The translations under genes and the position numbers were made by a program. From Burkholderiales bacterium (GTDB lineage Bacteria > Pseudomonadota > Gammaproteobacteria > Burkholderiales > Burkholderiaceae_C), in contig CANFIH010000007.1 in the NCBI GenBank assembly GCA_947446855.1, forward strand, positions 1 through 56,207: a stretch of 56,207 nt of DNA, read 5' to 3'. Under the pieces are notes generated by a model that was not told where the DNA came from, ran no database searches, and saw only the letters and a list, made by a program, of their open reading frames with translations. Numbering within the stretch: the first letter of the stretch is position 1; the number at the start of each line of letters is the position of its first letter. Positions 37,396-45,059 of this stretch are shown piece by piece.

Positions 37396-37412
37396 TGCAC
37401 CATTGGCGTGCA
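37396..37412 (+). promoter_or_regulatory. NtrC operator upstream of glnK
   Basis: TGCACCATTGGCGTGCA matches the dyad TGCACC-N5-GGTGCA with one mismatch. A further GGTGCA half-site is at 37457-37462. Both lie 30-100 bases upstream of a sigma-54 promoter, the usual enhancer geometry. Confidence 0.65.
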
Positions 37413-37493
37413 TGCTGAGTATTTGTACAGCTTTTATAACGCACGGTGCGTGTTTCGGTGCACATGAGCGCAATTTGCTTTGGCGTCGCACCT

Positions 37494-37509
37494 TGGCACG
37501 GACCCTGCT
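37494..37509 (+). promoter_or_regulatory. Sigma-54 (-24/-12) promoter of glnK-amtB
   Basis: TGGCACG, four bases, CTGCT: 15 of 16 positions fit TGGCACG-N4-TTGCW, including the invariant GG and GC. It lies 86 bases before the glnK start codon and predicts NtrC-dependent expression under nitrogen limitation. Confidence 0.78.
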
Positions 37510-37585
37510 TAACAGATGTATCTCCTGATTTTTGGAGAAACCGGTCATTCCAGTCCGGTGTCTGCAACCCCTGTTATCTAGCTGA

Positions 37586-37933
<348 letters not shown>

Positions 37934-37967
37934 GGCGCTTCCCACCACTACATAAAGGAACGCAATC

Positions 37968-39500
37968 ATGAAAAAGCTACTTGTCTCCCTCGCCCTGGGG
38001 CTGGGTCTGTTGACTGCCGCGACGTTCGCGCCAGCGCAGACCGCCGCTCCGGCTGCAGTCGCTTCTGAAGCCAAGGCCGAAGCCGCAGCCCCTGCTGCTG
38101 CCCCTGCCGCTGCCGCTGCGGTGGCCGCAGCGCCTGCTGCTGATGCATCGGCCCCCGCCGCACCCGTACCTAACAAGGGCGATACCGCCTGGATGATGGT
38201 TTCTACCCTGCTGGTGATCCTGATGACGGTTCCCGGCCTGGCCCTGTTTTACGGCGGCCTGGTGCGCAGCAAGAACATGTTGTCCATCCTGATGCAGGTG
38301 ATGGTGACGTTCTCGCTGATCGTCGTGCTCTGGTTTGTCTACGGCTACAGCCTGGCATTTACCGAAGGTAACCAGTTCATTGGTGGCCTGGATCGCCTCT
38401 TCATGAAGGGCATCTGGGACAACGCGGCCGGTACCTTTGCCAATGCTGCGACCTTCAGCAAGGGCGTGTACATCCCTGAAATCGTCTACGCGGCCTTCCA
38501 GGCGACGTTTGCCGGTATCACCTGTACCCTGATCGTGGGTTCCTTTGCCGAACGTATCAAGTTCTCTGCCGTGCTGGCCTTCATGGTGCTGTGGTTCACC
38601 TTCAGCTACCTGCCAATGGCCCACATGGTCTGGTTCTGGATGGGACCTGATGCCTACGCTTCCAAGGAAGTGGCTGATGCGATGAACGCCAAGGCCGGCA
38701 TGATGTGGCAATGGGGTGCGCTGGACTTCGCCGGCGGTACCGTGGTGCACATCAACGCGGCCGTCGCCGGTCTGGTGGGTGCCTTCTTCATCGGCAAACG
38801 CGTCGGTTACGGCAAAGAATCCATGGCGCCTCACAGCCTGACATTGACCATGGTCGGCGCTGCGCTGCTGTGGGTGGGCTGGTTCGGTTTCAACGCCGGC
38901 TCTGCGCTGGAAGCCAACGGTTTCGCGGCTCTGGCCTTCATCAACACCTTCGGCGCTACCGCCGCAGCCGTGCTGACCTGGTCCATCGGTGAAGCACTGC
39001 ACAAGGGCAAAGCCTCCATGCTGGGCGCTGCCTCCGGTGCGGTTGCTGGTCTGGTTGCCATCACCCCCGCTTGCGGCAACGTCGGCATCGGCGGTGCACT
39101 GATCATCGGCCTGATCTCCGGTTTTGCCGGTCTGTGGGGCGTGACCGGTCTGAAGAAACTGCTGGGCGCTGACGACACCTTGGACGTGTTCGGCGTGCAC
39201 GGTGTTTGCGGCATCCTGGGTGCCATCCTGACCGGTGTGTTCGCATCGCCTTCTTTGGGTGGCCCCAGCGCGATGAACGATTGGGTTACTGCCACGATGA
39301 TGACGTCTGCCGAATACAGCATCAGCGCCCAGGTCTGGATCCAGACCAAGGCCGTGCTGACCACCATCGTCTGGTCCGGTGTGGTTTCCTTTATCGCCTA
39401 CTTCATCGTTGACAAGACCATCGGTCTGCGTGTCAGCGAAGAAGACGAGCGCGAAGGTCTGGACATCACGTCCCACGGCGAGTCTGCTTACGGCCGTTAA
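37968..39500 (+). CDS. amtB: Ammonium transporter AmtB with N-terminal Ala/Pro-rich extension
   Basis: A 510-residue protein. It starts with a cleavable signal peptide (LLVSLALGLGLLTAATFAPAQ), then about 45 residues almost all Ala, Pro and Glu, then the eleven-helix Amt core from WMMVSTLLVILM. Core motifs include GLALFYGGLVRSKN, FAGGTVVHINAAVAGLVGA (pore His), GWFGFNAGSA and DVFGVHGVCGILG (second pore His). The C-terminal tail VSEEDEREGLDITSHGESAYGR is the GlnK-contact segment ending in the typical ESAY. Amt1 at 4643 lacks both the extension and this tail. Confidence 0.95.
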   Translation: MKKLLVSLALGLGLLTAATFAPAQTAAPAAVASEAKAEAAAPAAAPAAAAAVAAAPAADASAPAAPVPNKGDTAWMMVSTLLVILMTVPGLALFYGGLVRSKNMLSILMQVMVTFSLIVVLWFVYGYSLAFTEGNQFIGGLDRLFMKGIWDNAAGTFANAATFSKGVYIPEIVYAAFQATFAGITCTLIVGSFAERIKFSAVLAFMVLWFTFSYLPMAHMVWFWMGPDAYASKEVADAMNAKAGMMWQWGALDFAGGTVVHINAAVAGLVGAFFIGKRVGYGKESMAPHSLTLTMVGAALLWVGWFGFNAGSALEANGFAALAFINTFGATAAAVLTWSIGEALHKGKASMLGAASGAVAGLVAITPACGNVGIGGALIIGLISGFAGLWGVTGLKKLLGADDTLDVFGVHGVCGILGAILTGVFASPSLGGPSAMNDWVTATMMTSAEYSISAQVWIQTKAVLTTIVWSGVVSFIAYFIVDKTIGLRVSEEDEREGLDITSHGESAYGR

Positions 39501-39541
39501 TCCGTAAGGGTCCGCTTCTCGCCAGCCAGTCTGGCGAACCC

Positions 39542-39589
39542 GCCCGGCGCAACTTTGGTAACCCCGAAGTTGCGCCGGGCTTCTTTTTT
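39542..39589 (+). terminator. Intrinsic terminator of glnK-amtB
   Basis: GCCCGGCGCAACTT and AAGTTGCGCCGGGC form a perfect 14-bp stem with an 11-base loop, followed by TTCTTTTTT. Confidence 0.9.
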
Positions 39590-39667
39590 GGGGCGTTGGC
39601 ATTGCACAATGCGCGTTCCCGGTGCCGACTGCCTGTCGCCGCCACCCACCCAGCTTGGCTCTGCCCT

Positions 39668-40531
39668 ATGACGTCGCCCATCACCCTGCAGAACGCGCAC
39701 TTGCGTTGTGAACTCCGTCCCGACCTGGGCGGCTGCATAGCAGGCCTGTGGTTTGGCCAGCAGCCGGTGCTGCACTCCACCCCGGCCGCGCAGTTGCGGG
39801 ATGTGCGCGTGGCTGGCAGCTACCCGCTCATTCCCTATTCCAACCGCATCGGATACCGCAAGTTGCACTGGGCTGGTCAGGAGTACGAGCTGCCGCAGAA
39901 CTTTGCCCCCGAGCCGCACAGCATCCATGGCGTGGGCTGGGAGCGCGCCTGGCAGGTGGAAGCAGTCAGCGCTACGCAGGCCGTGCTGTGCTACCGGCAC
40001 GAAGCCGATGCGTCCTGGCCTTTCCCTTTTGCCGCCCGCCAGACCTTGACACTCAGCGCCCATGCGCTGGAACTGCAAATGGCCATCACCAATTGCGCCC
40101 ATGGGGCTGCGCCGGCAGGCCTGGGCTGGCACCCCTACTTTGCCAAGAGCGCGGCCACCCGGATCCGTTTTGCCGCCGCAGGCCGTTGGGAGATGGGGAA
40201 TGACCAATTGCCAACCCGCCGCCTGGCCAACCCCGGTCTGGACACCGACTGCACCCGTCTGGATGTGGACCATTGTTTTGACGGCTGGAACGGCAGCGTG
40301 CAACTCACGCAGGGCGGTTTGCGCCTGCAGGTGACGTCGGACCTGGACTGCCTGGTGGTGTTCACTACGCCGGGGCGCGACAGCATCGCCATCGAGCCGG
40401 TCAGCCATGTCAATAACGCCCTGGCGCTGGCGTACACGGGCGTCGCGCCGGAGTCCCTGGGCCTGCGCGTGCTGCAACCCGGCGAAACCTTTGCGGCCAA
40501 CATGCGCATCCAGGTGGAACCCCTGGCATGA
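39668..40531 (+). CDS. Aldose 1-epimerase family protein
   Basis: A 287-residue galactose-mutarotase-like beta-sandwich enzyme. It has NRIGYRKLHWAG, HSIHGVGWERAW (catalytic His region), GLGWHPYFAK (second His) and IEPVSHVNNA (base Glu). It interconverts alpha and beta anomers of sugars. ATG 39668 starts the conserved part. A lactonase-like gene follows 40 bases later, so both may belong to sugar oxidation in which the anomer and then the lactone are processed; the sugar is unknown. Confidence 0.88.
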   Translation: MTSPITLQNAHLRCELRPDLGGCIAGLWFGQQPVLHSTPAAQLRDVRVAGSYPLIPYSNRIGYRKLHWAGQEYELPQNFAPEPHSIHGVGWERAWQVEAVSATQAVLCYRHEADASWPFPFAARQTLTLSAHALELQMAITNCAHGAAPAGLGWHPYFAKSAATRIRFAAAGRWEMGNDQLPTRRLANPGLDTDCTRLDVDHCFDGWNGSVQLTQGGLRLQVTSDLDCLVVFTTPGRDSIAIEPVSHVNNALALAYTGVAPESLGLRVLQPGETFAANMRIQVEPLA

Positions 40532-40571
40532 CCCACTTGACCCACGCCCACATTCAGCAGGAATTCTCGAC

Positions 40572-41495
40572 ATGAGCAGCGCAACGCAATGGCAAAAACT
40601 GGGGCACGGCACCTACGAACTGGGCGAATCCCCTTTCTGGCACCCGCAGGAGCAGCGGCTGTACTGGGTCGATATTCCCGGCAAAAAGCTGCTGCGTGCC
40701 GCAGTGGATAGCGCTGCGGTCGAATCCTGGGACATGCCCTCCGAGCCGGGTTGCATCGCACCCGCCGCCTCCGGTGGGCTGGTGATTGCGCTGCGCCACG
40801 GCGTGTTTCGCGCCAGGGTGTGGGGCGGGGCGCTTGCGTTGATCGCCACCTTGCCCTACGACACCGGCACCGTGCGCGCCAATGATGGCAAATGCGACGC
40901 CCTGGGCCGCTTCTGGGTCGGCACCATCGACGAGCCCAAGGCCAGCCGTGCTGCCGAACTCTTTTCCATAGACTGCCGCGCCGGCGCCGCCTTGGTGCAG
41001 CGCCAGGCTGGCGACGCACTCACTGCCAACGGACTGGCCTGGAGCCCCGACGGTCAGACGCTGTACTGGGCTGACACGCCCAACCATGTGCTGCATGCCT
41101 GGGACTTTGATCTGGCTGCCAACGCCCTGAGCGCCCATCGCCTGCACCTGCAATTCACACCCAAGCCGGCCGGCTGGACCTATGCTGACCGCTCCTACCA
41201 GGGCCGCCCCGACGGCGCGGCGGTAGACGTCAGCGGCAATTACTGGGTCAGCATGTTTGAGGGGCGGCGCGTCTGCTGCTTTGCCCCCGACGGCAGCCTG
41301 TTGCAGGAGCTCGTGACCCCGGCTCAGTGCCCCACCATGCCTTGTTTTGGGGGCGCGGACTTCAAAACCCTGTACCTGACCACGGCACGGCACGGCCGCA
41401 GTGCAGCAGAGTTGGCGCAGTTTGCGGACTCCGGCGCGGTGTTTTTTACCCGGGTGGAGGTGCCCGGTTTGCCGGTGAACTTCTTTGCAGACTAA
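40572..41495 (+). CDS. SMP-30/gluconolactonase-family protein
   Basis: A 307-residue six-bladed beta-propeller with the metal ligands of sugar lactonases in ESPFWHPQEQRLYWVD (Glu), NDGKCDALGRFWVGT (Asn) and ANGLAWSPDGQTLYWADT (Asn, Asp), and PDGAAVDVSGNYW. Such enzymes open aldonolactones to the acids. It follows an aldose 1-epimerase on the same strand, which supports a sugar-oxidation role. The ATG at 40572 is the first with a family-like N-terminus. Confidence 0.88.
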   Translation: MSSATQWQKLGHGTYELGESPFWHPQEQRLYWVDIPGKKLLRAAVDSAAVESWDMPSEPGCIAPAASGGLVIALRHGVFRARVWGGALALIATLPYDTGTVRANDGKCDALGRFWVGTIDEPKASRAAELFSIDCRAGAALVQRQAGDALTANGLAWSPDGQTLYWADTPNHVLHAWDFDLAANALSAHRLHLQFTPKPAGWTYADRSYQGRPDGAAVDVSGNYWVSMFEGRRVCCFAPDGSLLQELVTPAQCPTMPCFGGADFKTLYLTTARHGRSAAELAQFADSGAVFFTRVEVPGLPVNFFAD

Positions 41496-41562
41496 TTTTT
41501 TGATGCCGCTGTGTTCAATTAATTCACGTCCCGGGCCTTAAGCAGCCCGTACCATAGCCTCC

Positions 41563-42702
41563 ATGGCCCACATGGAACACGCGTTACGCACCATTACGGA
41601 CCGCATCGCAGCGGCCCGATCAGACAACACCCCCCTGCGCTTGCGCGGTGGCGGCAGCAAAGACTTTTTAGGGGGTTCCCGGGGTGAACTGCTGGACACC
41701 CGCAGCCTGAATGGTGTCATCAGCTATGAACCGACGGAATTGGTAGTGACGGTCGGTGCCGGCACGCCTCTTACGGATTTGGAAGCCCTGCTGGCTGAAC
41801 AAGGCCAGTGCCTGGCCTTTGAGCCCCCCCATTACCCCTGGTCTGCTGCAAACACATCCCCCGCCACCGTGGGCGGCATGGTGGCCGCTGGTCTGGCCGG
41901 CCCGTCGCGTGCCAGCGTGGGCGGAGTACGTGACTATGTGCTGGGTGTCAAACTGATCAACGGTCTGGGCCAGCACCTCACTTTTGGCGGGCAGGTCATG
42001 AAGAACGTGGCCGGTTACGACGTCTCGCGCCTGATGGTGGGCGCCCGCGGTACCTTGGGCCTGTTGACCGAGATTTCGCTCAAGGTGTTGCCGCTGGCGC
42101 CGGCTGAGGCCACGCTGTGCTTTGCGCTGGCGCAGCACGAGGCGCTGGAACACCTGCACCGCTGGGGCGGCGAGCCTTTGCCGCTGAATGCCAGTTGCTG
42201 GGTGATGGATGGCAATAAGCCCAGCTTGTTCATACGCCTGCGCGGCGCGGTCGCGGCCGTGGAAGCCGCCTGCCAGCGCATGCTGACCGAGGTGCCGGGT
42301 CTGCGTATGGACAACGCGCAGGCCGGACCCGACTGGAGCCTGTGCCGCAACCAACAACTGCCTTTCTTCACCGATCCAGCGCAAAACGGCGATGTGCTGT
42401 GGCGCCTGAGCGTGCCGCAAACCGCCCCCGTGCTGCATCTGCCCGGCCACCCTCTGGTGGAGTGGCATGGTGGTCTGCGCTGGCTATGGGCGCCTACCAG
42501 CGCCGCTGCGGAGTTGCAAGCCGTCGCCCTCGCAGCCGGTGGCAGCGCCACGCTGTTTGTGGATCCGGCTGCCACCCAGGGCGACACGGCCAGTGGCGCC
42601 AATGCCCTGCGCAGCGACAGCCCTACCCTGAACGCCATCAGCCAACGCCTCAAAGCCAGCTTTGACCCGCAGGGCATCTTCAACCCCGGACTCGTCTCCT
42701 GA
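41563..42702 (+). CDS. glcE: Glycolate oxidase FAD-binding subunit GlcE
   Basis: A 379-residue FAD-linked protein with the PCMH-type FAD domain: LRLRGGGSKDFLGG, TVGAGTPLTDLEALL, FEPPHYPWSAANTSPATVGGMVAAGLAGPSR (FAD pyrophosphate site) and NVAGYDVSRLMVGARGTLG. It is the GlcE subunit of the membrane-associated glycolate dehydrogenase that passes electrons to the respiratory chain. glcF follows with a one-base stop/start overlap (TGATG). The third subunit gene, glcD, normally just upstream, is not in this window. Confidence 0.93.
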   Translation: MAHMEHALRTITDRIAAARSDNTPLRLRGGGSKDFLGGSRGELLDTRSLNGVISYEPTELVVTVGAGTPLTDLEALLAEQGQCLAFEPPHYPWSAANTSPATVGGMVAAGLAGPSRASVGGVRDYVLGVKLINGLGQHLTFGGQVMKNVAGYDVSRLMVGARGTLGLLTEISLKVLPLAPAEATLCFALAQHEALEHLHRWGGEPLPLNASCWVMDGNKPSLFIRLRGAVAAVEAACQRMLTEVPGLRMDNAQAGPDWSLCRNQQLPFFTDPAQNGDVLWRLSVPQTAPVLHLPGHPLVEWHGGLRWLWAPTSAAAELQAVALAAGGSATLFVDPAATQGDTASGANALRSDSPTLNAISQRLKASFDPQGIFNPGLVS

Positions 42703-43943
42703 TGCAAACCAATCTCGCGCCCGAGTACCAGAACACCCCCGACGGCCTGGCCGCCGAAGCCATCCTGCGCAAGTGCGTGCACTGCGGCTTTTGCACCGCC
42801 ACCTGCCCGACCTACCAATTGCTGGGTGATGAACTCGACGGCCCGCGCGGCCGTATCTATTTGATGAAGCAGGTGCTGGAGGGCCAGCAGCCCACACGCG
42901 CCACCCAAATGCACCTGGACCGCTGCCTGACCTGCCGCAACTGCGAAAGCACCTGCCCCAGCGGTGTGGATTACGGCCATCTGGTCGACATCGGCCGCAA
43001 ACTGGTGGATGCCAAGGTGCCGCGCCCGGTGGGTGAAAAGGCCCTGCGCTGGGCCTTGAAGGAAGGCCTGCCATCGCCGCTGTTTGCTCCGGCCATGAAG
43101 CTCGGTCAGCTCATGCGCCCGTTGCTGCCCGCCAGCTTGCAAGCCAAGGTGCCCGCCAAGCAAGAAGCCGGTGCCTGGCCGACGCGCCGCCACGCCCGCA
43201 AGGTGCTGATGCTGGCCGGATGTGCCCAGCCCAGCATGAGCCCCAATATTGATGCCGCCACCGCCCGCGTGCTGGACGCCGCTGGCATCCAGAGCCTGGT
43301 GGTGCCCAAGTCCGGCTGCTGCGGCGCGGTCAAGTTCCACCTGAATGACCAGGATGGCGGCAAGGAACAGATGCGCGCCAATATCGACGCCTGGTGGCCG
43401 TTGATCGCTCCCGGCAGTGGCAGCGGCGTGGAAGCGCTGGTGATGAATGCCTCGGGCTGTGGTGTCACTGTCAAGGAATACGGCCACATCCTGCAAGACG
43501 ACCCGGCCTACGCGGCCAAAGCCGCACGCGTAAGCGAGCTGACGCGCGATCTGAGCGAACTGCTGCCGGATTTGGTGCCGGTATTGCGGCCCCGGCTCCA
43601 GGGTGTCCCCAAGGCGGCTCTGGTATTTCATCCCCCCTGCACCCTGCAGCACGGGCAAAAACTGCGTGGTGGTGTGGAGCAGCATCTGTCGGCGTTGGGT
43701 TTTGCGGTGCGCCTGGCGACCAACGAGTCGCACCTGTGCTGTGGCTCGGCCGGAACCTACTCGGTGCTGAACCCGGAGCTGGCTTACCAACTGCGTGACC
43801 GCAAATTGCAAAACCTGCAGCCCGCAGAGGCTGAGGTCATCATCAGCGCCAATATCGGCTGTATCACCCATCTGCAAAGCGGCACGCCAAACCCGGTGCG
43901 GCATTGGGTCGAAGTGCTGGACGCGGCGCTCAGCGCCGAATAA
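42702..43943 (+). CDS. glcF: Glycolate oxidase iron-sulfur subunit GlcF
   Basis: A 413-residue protein with two 4Fe-4S binding motifs, CVHCGFCTATCP near residue 26 and CLTCRNCESTCP near residue 76, and two C-terminal CCG domains (KSGCCGAVKFHL and LCCGSAGTYSVL). It accepts electrons from the GlcD/GlcE flavins. Its start overlaps the glcE stop. Length and motif order are normal. Confidence 0.95.
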   Translation: MQTNLAPEYQNTPDGLAAEAILRKCVHCGFCTATCPTYQLLGDELDGPRGRIYLMKQVLEGQQPTRATQMHLDRCLTCRNCESTCPSGVDYGHLVDIGRKLVDAKVPRPVGEKALRWALKEGLPSPLFAPAMKLGQLMRPLLPASLQAKVPAKQEAGAWPTRRHARKVLMLAGCAQPSMSPNIDAATARVLDAAGIQSLVVPKSGCCGAVKFHLNDQDGGKEQMRANIDAWWPLIAPGSGSGVEALVMNASGCGVTVKEYGHILQDDPAYAAKAARVSELTRDLSELLPDLVPVLRPRLQGVPKAALVFHPPCTLQHGQKLRGGVEQHLSALGFAVRLATNESHLCCGSAGTYSVLNPELAYQLRDRKLQNLQPAEAEVIISANIGCITHLQSGTPNPVRHWVEVLDAALSAE

Positions 43944-44005
43944 CCCGGCCCGGGCGCGTCCCGAGGCCCGGAGTTACATATTGTTACCGGCAAGGACGAA
44001 CGAAT

Positions 44006-44050
44006 ATGTCGTCTTACGCCAACAAAATGATCAAATCAGCAGTCGGTTAA
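44006..44050 (+). other. 14-codon ORF with a ribosome-binding site
   Basis: AAGGACGAACGAAT then ATG, 13 further codons (MSSYANKM then IKSAVG) and TAA. It lies in the gap before the cytochrome operon and upstream of the promoter called at 44056-44084, so it would not be in that transcript unless an earlier start exists. A tiny gene or chance. Confidence 0.2.
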
Positions 44051-44055
44051 GAAGT

Positions 44056-44084
44056 TTGTAAACCCTGATCTGTTACCTTACTAT
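44056..44084 (+). promoter_or_regulatory. Sigma-70-like promoter of the multiheme cytochrome operon
   Basis: TTGTAA (44056-44061), 17 bases, TACTAT (44079-44084). It predicts a start near 44091 and a leader of about 60 bases before the first gene of the operon. Confidence 0.55.
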
Positions 44085-44152
44085 GAGGTGTCTGCTGAAA
44101 TGCGGACAAGTGGCGCAGGGAGCCGCGGCAAATTGTTGCCTACTAGATAAAG

Positions 44153-45046
44153 ATGAACACTGCTGTAGATCAAAAAACGGGCATTAAAGCCACCGAAAAA
44201 TCATCCGTACAGGTGCTGGCGGCGGATACGCTCGTGTATTTGACGCTGGCGATTCTGGTGTGGGGGACTTGGCGCCTGAGTCAGATGGAGCTGTTCAAGT
44301 CGGGCGATGACACGGGTTACTGGATCGGCGTGGTCGGTTCCGTGATGATGCTGTTCCTGCTGAGCTACCCGCTGCGCAAATACGTTCACTTTGCACACAA
44401 GTGGGGCAGCATCAAGGTGTGGTTCTGGTTGCACATCATTCTGGGTGTGCTGGGCCCCCTGCTCATCCTGCTGCACTCCAATTTCAATACCCATTCCATG
44501 AATGCCGCTGTGGCCCTCTACAGCATGGTGGTGGTTGCCGGCAGCGGTGTGGCCGGACGCTTCATTTTCCAGCGCGTGAACCGCGGCCTGCATGGTGAGC
44601 AGACCGATTTGCAGACCCTGATGCGCAATGCCGGGCTGGACAAGGAAGACGCCCGCTCCCGCCTGGCCTTTGCGCCCAGCGTGGAGCAGCGCCTCAAAGA
44701 CTTTGAGCAGCGCGAGCAGGAATCCCAGCCAGGCTGGCCCACCAATTTCCGCGCGGTCTTCTGGCTGCCGGTGCTGCAGCTTCTGACCTATCGCAAGTGC
44801 GCGGCTGAGCTGGAAGCCTTGCTGCCCAAGATGGCCGCCAGCCAGAACTGGAGCGCGGCAGACCTGCAGCGCCGCCGTACGCGGGCCAAGAAGATGGTGG
44901 ACCGTTTTTTGAATTCGGTGGTCGGGGTCTCCCAGTTTTCCGCTTACTCCTTTCTCTTCTCGCTCTGGCATGTAGCCCACGTACCCTTTGTGTATGTGCT
45001 GGTCATGACAGCCCTGGTGCACATCTACGCGGTCCACGCGTACTGA
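44153..45046 (+). CDS. Cytochrome-b-like integral membrane protein
   Basis: A 297-residue protein with five predicted transmembrane helices (about residues 22-42, 62-80, 95-117, 120-142 and 262-296) and a long charged cytoplasmic loop between helices 4 and 5. Histidines sit inside or at the ends of helices: WLHIILG, LLILLHSN, LWHVAHVPF and ALVHIYAVHAY. Pairs spaced this way bind b-hemes in diheme cytochrome b561 and ferric-reductase-like proteins. It is the first gene of an operon with two multiheme cytochromes c, so it probably passes electrons from quinol to periplasmic hemes. Heme binding is inferred; no named family can be fixed. Confidence 0.7.
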   Translation: MNTAVDQKTGIKATEKSSVQVLAADTLVYLTLAILVWGTWRLSQMELFKSGDDTGYWIGVVGSVMMLFLLSYPLRKYVHFAHKWGSIKVWFWLHIILGVLGPLLILLHSNFNTHSMNAAVALYSMVVVAGSGVAGRFIFQRVNRGLHGEQTDLQTLMRNAGLDKEDARSRLAFAPSVEQRLKDFEQREQESQPGWPTNFRAVFWLPVLQLLTYRKCAAELEALLPKMAASQNWSAADLQRRRTRAKKMVDRFLNSVVGVSQFSAYSFLFSLWHVAHVPFVYVLVMTALVHIYAVHAY

Positions 45047-45059
45047 TCTGGCCGCACCC

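Noticed and set aside
37346-37567. N-terminal extension of comM to 37567.
   Set aside because: It would place coding sequence over the NtrC operator and the sigma-54 promoter of glnK, and the family begins at Met 37345.
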